DNA of 8,126 nt from DATNBT01 sp964579765 (lineage in GTDB: Bacteria; Acidobacteriota; Vicinamibacteria; Vicinamibacterales; CAVVIG01). A model generated the notes under the pieces. The model searched no databases. It had not been told where the DNA came from and saw nothing but the letters and a program-made list of their open reading frames with translations. Positions 1-6,280 of the stretch are shown here, in pieces. The stretch is from the NCBI GenBank assembly GCA_964579765.1, contig CAZOIK010000457.1:1-8126 (forward strand), given 5' to 3'. The position numbers and the translations under genes were made by a program. Each line of letters starts with the position of its first letter. Positions within the stretch are counted from its first letter, which is position 1.

Positions 1-2
1 GG

Positions 3-590
3 ACGTGGTTCTCGCCGCCTGGCGCCGGCCTGTATGTCTCGACGATCCTGACGCCGTCCCGCTCGCGCGACGGCGAGCGCGCGACGCGGCTCACGACGCT
101 GGCCGCGGGTGTCGCGCTCGTCGAGGGCGTGCGAACGGCTACGGGCCTGGCGCCGGCGCTGAAGTGGCCGAACGATCTCTACGTGGGCACACGCAAGCTC
201 GCCGGTATCCTGGCCGAGGCCGCGGGCGATGCGGTGGTCCTCGGCTACGGCGTCAACGTGGGCCTCGCGTCGTTTCCCCCCGACCTCGCCGATCGCGTGA
301 CGTCGCTCGTGAGCGAGCTCGGTCGCGCCGTCGATCGCGCGCGCGTGTTCGCCGAGACGCTGTCGGCGCTCGCCTCGCGGTACGACGATCTGCTCGACGG
401 CCGGTTCGATGCTATTCTCGACGCGTGGCGCGCGCTCGCGCCGGCCGCGCAGGGCGCGCGCGTGTCGTGGGTGACGCCGACGGGGACGGACACCGGGGTG
501 ACCGCCGGCATCGACGATCGCGGCGCGCTGCTGGTGCGCACGAAGCACGGCGTTGTCCGTCTCGTCGCCGGCGAAGTCGCGTGGTCCTGA
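3..590 (+). CDS. birA: Biotin--[acetyl-CoA-carboxylase] ligase, 5'-truncated by window edge
   Basis: This enzyme activates biotin as biotinyl-AMP and transfers it to the lysine of biotin carboxyl carrier proteins in the cytoplasm. The visible part is 195 codons ending in TGA at 588-590; the first whole codon is at base 3 and the start lies to the left. Numbered from that codon, the fragment opens with TWFSPPG (1-7), which follows the GRGR biotin-AMP loop in the family. It then has KWPND (54-58, biotin-contacting lysine), GTRKLAGILAE (62-72) and LGYGVNV (80-86). Residues from about 152 to the end look like the small C-terminal SH3-like domain. Whether an N-terminal DNA-binding helix-turn-helix exists cannot be seen, so a repressor role is undecided. 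coaX follows after 83 bases, a pairing seen in several bacterial phyla. The ATG- or GTG-started internal frames here are not real starts, because homology continues upstream to the edge. Confidence 0.93.
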   Translation, partial: TWFSPPGAGLYVSTILTPSRSRDGERATRLTTLAAGVALVEGVRTATGLAPALKWPNDLYVGTRKLAGILAEAAGDAVVLGYGVNVGLASFPPDLADRVTSLVSELGRAVDRARVFAETLSALASRYDDLLDGRFDAILDAWRALAPAAQGARVSWVTPTGTDTGVTAGIDDRGALLVRTKHGVVRLVAGEVAWS

Positions 591-600
591 CGAGATAACT

Positions 601-664
601 ACCGCTGAGGACGCGGAGGACGCTGAGCCAACCTGGAGTCTGCGTCCTCGGCGTCCTCTGCGGT
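601..664. repeat. Imperfect 23-bp inverted repeat between birA and coaX
   Basis: The left arm (601-623) and right arm (642-664) are complementary at 21 of 23 positions, with an 18-base loop. Each arm holds two copies of a GAGGACGC-type unit, so this is a short tandem repeat folded back on itself. Similar ACCGC-AGAGGACGC units are scattered in many environmental GC-rich genomes, from general knowledge. The right arm ends one base before the coaX Shine-Dalgarno sequence. There is no T-run, so it is not a classical terminator. Confidence 0.8.
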
Positions 665-668
665 GGAG
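665..668 (+). promoter_or_regulatory. Shine-Dalgarno of coaX (GGAG)
   Basis: GGAG sits 5 bases before the ATG at 674 and supports that start. It directly abuts the inverted repeat ending at 664, so folding of the repeat could affect access to it; that effect is inferred. Confidence 0.6.
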
Positions 669-673
669 AGCTC

Positions 674-1450
674 ATGCTTCTCGCAATTGACGTCGGCAAC
701 ACCAACATCGTCTTTGGCGTCTTCGACGGCGCGACGCTGGCGCAGAGCTGGCGGCTGCTGACGCTCCGCGAGCGGACCGCCGACGAAGTCGGCCTGATGA
801 TCACCGGGCTGTTCGCGCACGCGAAGATGCCGCTGGCCGCAATCGACGCCGTCGTGATGGGGTCGGTCGTGCCCGTGCTGACGCCGATCATGCAGTCCAT
901 GTGCGAGCGCTACTTCGATCGCCGTCCGCTCGTCGTGAAGCCGGCCTCGAACGCGGGGATGCCGATCCTCTACAAGAACCCGGACGAAGTGGGCGCCGAT
1001 CGCATTGCGAACAGCATCGCCGCGTACGAGATGTACGGCCGCGCGCACAAGGTCGCGCTGATCATCGCGGACCTCGGGACCGCGACGACCTTCGACGCCG
1101 TGTCGGCGGCCGGAGAGTATCTGGGCGGCGTCATCTGTCCCGGGCCGCAGATTGCGGCCGAGGCGCTCTTTCAGCGCGCCGCGCGGCTGCCGCGCGTGGA
1201 CGTCCGCAAGCCGGCCGCGGTCATCGGCCAGACGACCGTCGGCGCTGTCGAGTCGGGGCTGTTTTACGGGTACCTCGGCATGGTCGAAGCGATCGTGCGG
1301 CGGATGACCGCCGAGCTCGGCGGCCGGGCGACGTGCATTGCGACCGGCGGGCTGGCACCGCTGATCGTGCCGGAGAGCGAGTTGTTCGCCGCGTCGGATC
1401 CCGACATCACGCTCCACGGCCTGCGAATCATCTGGGAGCGGAATCAGTAG
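674..1450 (+). CDS. coaX: Type III pantothenate kinase
   Basis: It phosphorylates pantothenate to 4'-phosphopantothenate, the first step of coenzyme A synthesis, in the cytoplasm. The type III enzyme belongs to the ASKHA fold and typically needs a monovalent cation and is not feedback-inhibited by CoA. The 258-residue length is normal. Visible motifs in order are DVGNTN (6-11, phosphate loop), GADR (107-110, with Asp109 the likely catalytic base), DLGTATTFD (133-141), GGVICPGP (151-158), GQTTVGAVESG (185-195) and ATGGLA (223-228, adenosine site). All key positions look intact. The start at 674 has GGAG 5 bases upstream, and the N-terminus MLLAIDVGNTN is the family's usual one. It lies in a plus-strand run behind birA, and the next gene begins 5 bases after its stop, so shared transcription is likely. 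I am sure of the family. Confidence 0.97.
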   Translation: MLLAIDVGNTNIVFGVFDGATLAQSWRLLTLRERTADEVGLMITGLFAHAKMPLAAIDAVVMGSVVPVLTPIMQSMCERYFDRRPLVVKPASNAGMPILYKNPDEVGADRIANSIAAYEMYGRAHKVALIIADLGTATTFDAVSAAGEYLGGVICPGPQIAAEALFQRAARLPRVDVRKPAAVIGQTTVGAVESGLFYGYLGMVEAIVRRMTAELGGRATCIATGGLAPLIVPESELFAASDPDITLHGLRIIWERNQ

Positions 1451-1455
1451 CGCGA

Positions 1456-2172
1456 ATGGCAGAATCGCAGATTGCAGAATTTTGCCAGCAGATTGAAACC
1501 TATCTCTGCCGGAAGAACGACGGCCATCTGATCCGCGTGACCGGGCCGTCCTTCGAGGTCGTCTCGCGCTGGGCCCGGCAGGGCATTCCGTTCAAGATCG
1601 CCTGCGCGGGGATCGATCGCTATTTCGAGCGCTACTACCGCAAGGGTCCGCGCCGGCGGCCGGTGAAGATCGACTTCTGCGATGCCGACGTGCTCGACGT
1701 GTTCGACGAATGGCGCCGCGCGCTCGGCGTGACAGAGGCAACTCGTAGGGCGGTCCTTTCAGGCCCGCCTGAGAGGTCGCGCGGTCCGTCGCTCCCCGCG
1801 CACCTCGAGCGCGTGATCCTGAAGCTCTCGTCGGCGCGCGCGACGGGGAAGCTCGGCGACGCGTTCGACGCACTCATCGATCGCGTCAACGTCGAGCTCG
1901 AAACCGCGCGAGCCTCGTCGGGCGGCGTGCGCGGCGACGCCCGGCGGGCGCTGCTGGCGCGGCTGGCCGCGCTCGAGGACGAACTCCTCGCCGCGGCCCG
2001 CGCATCGCTCGACGCCGCCGACCTCGCCGCGGTGAACCGCGAGGCGGACGAGGAGCTGGCGTCCTTTCGCGATCGCATGTCGCCCGACGCATTCGCGCGC
2101 GCCCGCGACGGCGCGGTCGCTCACCTCGTGCGCGAGCGCCTCGGCCTGCCGACGCTCTCATTTGGTCCATAG
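1456..2172 (+). CDS. Unrecognised helical protein downstream of coaX
   Basis: I do not recognise a named family. The 238-residue product starts at ATG 1456, five bases after the coaX stop; the frame is open further upstream but only inside coaX, so that extension is a shadow. No strong Shine-Dalgarno is visible, which fits translational coupling. Residues 1-91 look like a compact domain, with Cys10, Cys18, Cys50 and Cys75 and a stretch WARQGIPFKIACAGIDRYF (39-57) that could form a helix-turn-helix-like unit. This is followed by a basic segment (KGPRRRPVK, 63-71) and an acidic helix (FCDADVLDVFDEW). Residues 115-230 are alanine/arginine/glutamate-rich and probably all helical, perhaps coiled coil. 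There is no signal peptide or membrane segment. The link at residues 97-105 is encoded by an in-frame hairpin repeat, and the last residues FGP with the stop come from a heptad array. Position suggests cotranscription with coaX; function is unknown. Confidence 0.85.
   Translation: MAESQIAEFCQQIETYLCRKNDGHLIRVTGPSFEVVSRWARQGIPFKIACAGIDRYFERYYRKGPRRRPVKIDFCDADVLDVFDEWRRALGVTEATRRAVLSGPPERSRGPSLPAHLERVILKLSSARATGKLGDAFDALIDRVNVELETARASSGGVRGDARRALLARLAALEDELLAAARASLDAADLAAVNREADEELASFRDRMSPDAFARARDGAVAHLVRERLGLPTLSFGP
1745..1769 (+). repeat. GTAG-footed hairpin (REP-like) element inside a coding region
   Basis: A GTAG foot (1745-1748) is followed by a near-perfect 8-bp stem, GGCGGTCC (1749-1756) with GGCCCGCC (1762-1769), one mismatch, around the loop TTTCA. 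It matches the element at 4241-4265 (read on the minus strand) at 22 of 25 positions. It is read in frame as residues 97-105 (RRAVLSGPP) of the surrounding gene. The two copies define a family within this window. Confidence 0.8.
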
Positions 2173-2290
2173 TGCTTGGTCCTTGGTTCTTGGTCCGTCC
2201 CTGGTCCCTGGTCCATGGTCCCCTGGTCCGAGGTCCCTGGTCCATGAACGGCTGATGCGGACCAGGACCAAGGACCAACGACCATGACCA
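2163..2290. repeat. Heptad tandem array (TGGTCCN) with inverted right arm
   Basis: The left part, 2163-2244, is a degenerate run of 7-base units of type TGGTCCN or AGGTCCC, with small register slips. After the 14-base spacer 2245-2258, the complement appears as GGACCA, GGACCAA, GGACCAAC and GACCA (2259-2284). The whole region can fold as a large imperfect hairpin. The stop codon of the upstream gene (2170-2172) falls in the second unit (TAGTGCT). The ATG of the next gene (2284-2286) is part of GACCATGACCA, the same motif. No other gene or clear promoter is visible in this gap. Confidence 0.85.
2270..2274 (+). promoter_or_regulatory. Putative Shine-Dalgarno (AAGGA) inside the heptad array
   Basis: AAGGA lies 9 bases before the ATG at 2284 and is the only purine-rich match upstream. 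It belongs to the inverted right arm of the array, so pairing with the TGGTCCTTGG copies at 2177-2186 would hide it. Regulation by such pairing is inference. Confidence 0.45.
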
Positions 2291-3507
2291 CGCTCTCCCT
2301 GACCATCGAAAAACCTGCCGCCGGCGGCCGGATGATCGCGCGCCACGACGGGCAGATCGTGCTCGTCCGCGGCGCGATCCCTGGCGAGCGCGTGACGGCG
2401 CGGGTGGAGCGCGTGGGCAAGGGCGTGCTGTACGCGGCGGCCACGGAGATCGAGGACGCCTCGCCCGATCGGCGCCCGGTGGAGGGCGATCCCGAGTGCG
2501 GCGGCTGTTTGTACGCGCACATCCGTTACGAGCGCCAGCTCGCGATCAAAAGCGACGTCATCGCCGACGCGTTCGCACGCATCGGCAAGCTGACGCTGCC
2601 CGGACGCGTCGCCGTGGCGCCGTCGCCGGAGGAGGGCTACCGCATGCGCGCGCGGCTGCACGTGCGCGGCCAGCGCTGGGGGTTCTTCCGCGAGGGGACG
2701 CACGACCTCTGCGACGCGCGTGCGACGAAGCAGTTGCTGCCGTCCACCGCCGACACGCTCGATCGCGTGGCGGCCGGACTGCGCTCGGTCGGCATCGACG
2801 CCCGTGAGATCGAGCTGTCCGAGAACGTCGATGCGTCGAATCGCGCGGTGTGCGTCGAGGCAGCGTCCGCCATCGACGCGTCCTCGGCGCGACGGCTCGC
2901 AGAAACCGACGGGCTCACGGGCTTTGGCCCGGACGCCACCGTCGTCGAGACGCTGCACGTCGGCGGCGTCGAGGTGGCGCTGCGGCGGTCGGTGCTCGCG
3001 TTCTTTCAGGGCAACCGGTATCTGCTCGAGGCGCTCGTCGCGCACGTCGTCGAACAGGTGCCGCACGGCGCGTCGCTCGTCGATCTCTACGCCGGCGCCG
3101 GGGTGTTCGCCGTGGCCGCCGCGGCGGCGCGGCAGGCGCGGGTCCGCGCGGTCGAGGGCGATCGCGTGTCGGGTGCCGATCTCGCCGCGAACGCAGCGGC
3201 ATACGACGCGGTCGAGCCGCTGCGGCAGCCGGTCGAGACATTCGTCGCCGGACGCCCCGCCGTGCCGGACGTGCTCGTCCTCGACCCGCCGCGAACCGGC
3301 CTGTCGCGCGAGGCGCTGGACGGCGTGGTCCGCCTGCGCGCGCCGAACGTCGTCTACGTCAGCTGCGACGTCGCCACGCTCGCGCGCGATTCGCGAAAGC
3401 TGGTGGACGCCGGCTACCGTCTCGATCGCGCCGACGCGTTCGATCTGTTTCCGAATACCCCGCACGTCGAGACGGTCGTCGTCTTCGAGCGCAGTGTCCG
3501 GCTTTAG
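2284..3507 (+). CDS. Class I SAM-dependent RNA methyltransferase, TrmA/RlmD (uracil-C5) family
   Basis: Enzymes of this family make 5-methyluridine in 23S rRNA or tRNA using S-adenosylmethionine. The 407-residue product has an N-terminal TRAM-type RNA-binding region (about 1-58), a central region and a C-terminal Rossmann methyltransferase domain. Motifs are FFQGN (240-244), DLYAGAGVFA (267-276, SAM loop), DPPRTGL (334-340), SCDVATLARD (360-369, with Cys361 the nucleophile) and HVE (394-396, with Glu396 the general base). The iron-sulfur signature is incomplete: CGGC (72-75) and Cys143 are present, but the first cysteine, normally six residues before CGGC, is absent (Val66). RlmD, RlmC and TrmA cannot be told apart from sequence alone, so no symbol is given. 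The ATG at 2284 is the first start after an in-frame stop at 2245-2247. The last residues SVRL and the stop come from the repeat at 3491-3537. Confidence 0.93.
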   Translation: MTTLSLTIEKPAAGGRMIARHDGQIVLVRGAIPGERVTARVERVGKGVLYAAATEIEDASPDRRPVEGDPECGGCLYAHIRYERQLAIKSDVIADAFARIGKLTLPGRVAVAPSPEEGYRMRARLHVRGQRWGFFREGTHDLCDARATKQLLPSTADTLDRVAAGLRSVGIDAREIELSENVDASNRAVCVEAASAIDASSARRLAETDGLTGFGPDATVVETLHVGGVEVALRRSVLAFFQGNRYLLEALVAHVVEQVPHGASLVDLYAGAGVFAVAAAAARQARVRAVEGDRVSGADLAANAAAYDAVEPLRQPVETFVAGRPAVPDVLVLDPPRTGLSREALDGVVRLRAPNVVYVSCDVATLARDSRKLVDAGYRLDRADAFDLFPNTPHVETVVVFERSVRL

Positions 3508-3537
3508 CCGGGACGTCCGCCTGAAGGCGGACACTAC
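3491..3537. repeat. Back-to-back pair of REP-like hairpins between convergent genes
   Basis: On the plus strand, a GCAGT foot is followed by the hairpin GTCCGGCT / AGCCGGGAC (3496-3514, one bulged G). On the minus strand, GTAG (3537-3534) plus T is followed by a perfect 7-bp hairpin GTCCGCC / GGCGGAC with loop TTCA (3532-3515). The outer arms AGTGTCC (3493-3499) and GGACACT (3529-3535) are also complementary. This is the two-REP layout called BIME or REPIN. It separates two converging genes and contains both stop codons: TAG 3505-3507 of the methyltransferase and TAG (minus) 3536-3534 of the hydrolase. There is no T-run, but it could act as a bidirectional transcript end. Confidence 0.85.
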
Positions 3538-4226
3538 GTGCGGGTGGCTGCGCCGAGGAACGCTTCGAACAGCGGGCGGAACTCGCCGGTGCGGAAGAAG
3601 TTTTCCGGATGCCATTGGACGCCGAGGCAGAACCGCGCCTTCGGATCTTCGATGGCTTCGACGACGCCGTCGGGGGCTGTCGCCGAGATCACGAACCCGG
3701 GCGCGACCTGGCGGACGGCCTGATGGTGCCGGCTGTTCACGTCGCACGTGTCGGCGTCGCCGAGCCGTTCGCGCATGATCGTCGAGAGCAGGCTGTCCTT
3801 GTCGATCCAGATCTCGTGCGCGAGCTCCATCGGCTGATGAGGCGGGACCTCGAGGCGGTGCGACAGGGCGCCGGGCACCTGCGACGGGATGTCCTGCACG
3901 AGCGTGCCGCCGCACGCGACGTTCAGCACCTGGATGCCGCGGCAGATGGCGAAGATCGGCAAGCCCTGCTGGCGCGCCAGCGAGACGAGCAGAAGCTCGA
4001 ACGCGTCGCGGCCGGGCTCGGCGGCGGAGTAGGTGGCGTGCGGGGCTTCGCCGTACTGGATCGGGTCGATGTCGCCGCCGCCGGTCAGCAGCAGCCCGTC
4101 CACGCCCGCGAGCGCGTCCTCGGCCCGCATCGCGCTGTCGATCACGCGGACCTCGCCGCCCACGTGGAGCACCGATTGCCGGTAGTCCTCGAGCTTGCGA
4201 CACGCCGTGATGCCGATGGTTGGCAT
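3534..4226 (-). CDS. Gamma-glutamyl-gamma-aminobutyrate hydrolase family protein (class I glutamine amidotransferase-like)
   Basis: The 230-residue product is a stand-alone class I GATase-fold hydrolase of the PuuD / peptidase C26 type, which cleaves gamma-glutamyl amide bonds. The catalytic triad is visible: Cys95 in AICRGIQ (93-99), and His206 and Glu208 in GVQWHPE (202-208). Other family hallmarks are GLLLTGGGDIDP (44-55), NVACGGTLVQD (102-112) and NSRHHQAV (164-171). It lacks the partner domain of CarA, PurQ or GuaA, and DIDP plus RHHQAV point to PuuD-like enzymes. No putrescine-utilisation genes are nearby, so the substrate is open. It starts 35 bases after argS and is probably on the same transcript, with a hairpin repeat in the gap. 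No clear Shine-Dalgarno precedes the ATG. The final TAG lies in the GTAG foot of the repeat at 3491-3537. Confidence 0.9.
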   Translation of the reverse strand: MPTIGITACRKLEDYRQSVLHVGGEVRVIDSAMRAEDALAGVDGLLLTGGGDIDPIQYGEAPHATYSAAEPGRDAFELLLVSLARQQGLPIFAICRGIQVLNVACGGTLVQDIPSQVPGALSHRLEVPPHQPMELAHEIWIDKDSLLSTIMRERLGDADTCDVNSRHHQAVRQVAPGFVISATAPDGVVEAIEDPKARFCLGVQWHPENFFRTGEFRPLFEAFLGAATRT

Positions 4227-4240
4227 AATGCGAGTGCATC

Positions 4241-4265
4241 GGCGGCCCTGAACGGGCCGCCCTAC
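4241..4265 (-). repeat. GTAG-footed hairpin (REP-like) element at the end of argS
   Basis: Read on the minus strand, a GTAG foot (4265-4262) is followed by a perfect 8-bp stem GGCGGCCC / GGGCCGCC around the loop GTTCA. The TAG of the foot is the argS stop codon. It is 22/25 identical to the copy at 1745-1769. It leaves 14 bases before the next start, so the hairpin could stall ribosomes, protect the argS 3' end or reduce read-through; these are inferences. Confidence 0.85.
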
Positions 4266-6238
4266 ATACGCGCCGGCACCTCGATGCCCATCAGGTCGAG
4301 CGCGCGGGTCAGTTGATCGCGCACGTACGCGACGCCGGCGGCGCGCCAGGCCTTCCGTCCCGCGTCTTCCTCGGCCAGGATCGGAAACCGATGGTAGAAC
4401 GCGTTGAACATCTGTGCCAGCCCGAACGCGTACTTCGCCAGCGCGGAAAACTCGAGCGACCGGACCACCTGCTCGACGATTTCGTCGAGCCGTGACGCCT
4501 CGAACACGACCGCCCAGAGGCTGCCGCCGTCGCCCTCGCCGTCAACCGCGAGCTCGTCCGCCGGCGCGACGTCCAAGGCGCGGATGACGTCGAGCGGCGA
4601 GAGCCCTTCGCGCTCGCGCAGCTTGTTGAAGATGTTGTTCGCGCGCACGACGGCATACTGCAGGTACGGGCCGGTTTCGCCTTCGAAGCTCAGCGCCTCG
4701 TCGATGTCGAAGACGATCAGCTTGCCGCGCGAGTACTTCAGCATGAAATAACGAATCGCCGCGACGGCAATCTGCGCGGCGGTGCGCGCCTTGTCCGCCT
4801 CCGACAGCTCGGGATTCCGTTTCGCGACCTCGGCCGTCGCGTCCGCGATGAGCCGGTCGAGCAGGTCGTCGATCTTCACGCCAAGGCCTTTGCGGCCCGA
4901 GACCTCGACGAACGGCTTCTGCGCGTCCTCGTCCGAGATCTGATAGCCGAGCTCCCTGGCCGTCGCGTGCGACAGCGCGACCATCTCGTACGAGAAATGG
5001 ATCGAGTGCTCGGCCTCCTCGGCGTGGCCGAGCGTCCGCAGCGCCTGCTTGAGCAGCGCCTGCAGATACATCTGCCGCGAGTCGATGACGTTGTAGATCC
5101 GCGTGGCGTGCCCGAACGGCGGTGCCGTCGGGTCGGTCTCGCCGGAGGTGGTCGCCCACAGCGGATGGCCGTTGGCCTGCGTCGCGAACAGCCGGTAGCG
5201 AAAGTCCGTGCCGAGCAGGCCGAACTTCCAGAACTGGTTGGCGATGTCCTTGCCGACGTACGTCACGACGCCGTTCGATCGGACGATGACCTTCTCCCGT
5301 TCCTCGTCCTTCGACTCGTCGCTGCTTCCGTCGTCGATCGTCATGACCCAGCAGCCGGCGAGCTTGCCCTCGGTCTGCAGGAAGACGGCGCCGCGGGCTT
5401 TGAGGATGTCGAACGCCTGCGCCCAGAACTTCAGCCGCAGGATGTCGCCCTCGTACGTCAGCAGGTCGTAGCTGATGTTGAGCCGCGCCATCGTCTGCAG
5501 ATGCGCGCGGACGATGCGATCGACGATGAGCGCGGCCATCTCGGCGCTGGCGTTGCCGCCGGCTTCGAGATCGTGCAGCGTCCGGGCGCGCACGGCGGGG
5601 CGCGCCGGGTCGCCGTCGTACCACTCGGCGACTTTCGCGTACAGATCCCAGCAGTAATAGTCGAACCTGGTGGAGTGGGCGAGGTGGTCAACGTCAGCGA
5701 GCGACTTGTGCTCGATCTCCCGAAAGCCGACGACGATGTCGGCGACCTGGACGCCGAGGTCGTCGATGTAGTTCTCGGTCTCGACTTCGGTGCCGCGAAA
5801 GCGGAGCACGCGGACGATCGTGTCGCCGAGCGTCGCGTTGCGCAGGTGACCGATGTGCGCCGCCTTGTTCGGGTTGATCGCCGTGTGCTCGACGACGGTC
5901 TTGCCGTCTGTCGCGGGCACCGGCGAGACGCGTCCGTTGACGCGATCGAGCACGAACGATCGGCGATCGAGATAGAGGTTCACGTAGCCGTTCTGCGCCG
6001 CGACGATCTTCGCCACGCCGGGAACGGCGCCGAGCGCGGACGCCAGGTCCGCGGCGATGGCCCTGGGCGACTTGCGCAGGGTGCGCGCGAGCTGGAAGGC
6101 GACGGTGACGGCCAGATCGCCGAGCGTGCGGTTCGGCGGCACCTCGACGCTGAACGGCGGGACGTCGGCCAGTCCGAACTGGCGGCGTATCGCGTCGGAC
6201 ACGAGTGCGTGGACCTGTTGCTGAACGGTGAGAATCAT
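4262..6238 (-). CDS. argS: Arginine--tRNA ligase
   Basis: This cytoplasmic class I synthetase charges tRNA-Arg with arginine. The 658-residue product has the N-terminal Add-1 tRNA-binding domain (about 1-100), the catalytic Rossmann core with NPNKAAHIGHLRNATLGD (122-139; HIGH at 128-131), and a C-terminal DALR anticodon-binding domain (about 520-658, ending DLMGIEVPARM). As in many ArgRS, KMSKS is replaced; VSGRKGLGVK (446-455) stands in its place. At 658 residues it is longer than the common 550-590; part of the excess is an acidic stretch, IDDGSSDESKDEEREK (301-316), in the core. The ATG at 6238 gives the expected N-terminus, though no Shine-Dalgarno is seen. mobA lies 42 bases upstream on the same strand. 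The stop TAG is inside a hairpin repeat. Confidence 0.97.
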   Translation of the reverse strand: MILTVQQQVHALVSDAIRRQFGLADVPPFSVEVPPNRTLGDLAVTVAFQLARTLRKSPRAIAADLASALGAVPGVAKIVAAQNGYVNLYLDRRSFVLDRVNGRVSPVPATDGKTVVEHTAINPNKAAHIGHLRNATLGDTIVRVLRFRGTEVETENYIDDLGVQVADIVVGFREIEHKSLADVDHLAHSTRFDYYCWDLYAKVAEWYDGDPARPAVRARTLHDLEAGGNASAEMAALIVDRIVRAHLQTMARLNISYDLLTYEGDILRLKFWAQAFDILKARGAVFLQTEGKLAGCWVMTIDDGSSDESKDEEREKVIVRSNGVVTYVGKDIANQFWKFGLLGTDFRYRLFATQANGHPLWATTSGETDPTAPPFGHATRIYNVIDSRQMYLQALLKQALRTLGHAEEAEHSIHFSYEMVALSHATARELGYQISDEDAQKPFVEVSGRKGLGVKIDDLLDRLIADATAEVAKRNPELSEADKARTAAQIAVAAIRYFMLKYSRGKLIVFDIDEALSFEGETGPYLQYAVVRANNIFNKLREREGLSPLDVIRALDVAPADELAVDGEGDGGSLWAVVFEASRLDEIVEQVVRSLEFSALAKYAFGLAQMFNAFYHRFPILAEEDAGRKAWRAAGVAYVRDQLTRALDLMGIEVPARM

Positions 6239-6280
6239 GAAAAGTGAGCGGGCGTCAGCGCTGGGGCGGGGGCCGGCGTG

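Noticed and set aside
591..673. Biotin operator or pantothenate/CoA-related riboswitch before coaX
   Set aside because: The only structure is the GAGGACGC inverted repeat. I see no BirA operator-like sequence (TTGTnAACC-type half sites) or known riboswitch core.
599..1417. 272-residue minus-strand frame opposite coaX
   Set aside because: It is fully antisense to coaX and low in complexity; its end reads through the inverted repeat at 601-664.
901..1455. Upstream extension of the 1456 gene into coaX
   Set aside because: The frame happens to be open within coaX, but the translation there is arginine-rich noise. The ATG five bases after the coaX stop is the sensible start.
3534..4226. Carbamoyl-phosphate synthase, PurQ or GuaA glutaminase subunit
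   Set aside because: The sequence has PuuD-type signatures (GGGDIDP, NSRHHQAV) and no partner synthase gene or domain is adjacent.
2158..4239. 693-residue open frame on the minus strand
   Set aside because: It overlaps the methyltransferase and the hydrolase, both with full catalytic motifs. Its product is arginine/histidine-rich with no recognisable domain, as expected for a GC-rich shadow frame.
4241..4265. Classical intrinsic terminator after argS
   Set aside because: The stem is strong, but no T-run follows and another gene starts 14 bases later. It fits a REP-like repeat better, although it may still affect transcription.
4967..6247. 426-residue open frame on the plus strand
   Set aside because: It is antisense to argS, whose motifs are unmistakable. 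The composition (Arg/Val/Asp-rich) reflects the complementary codons.
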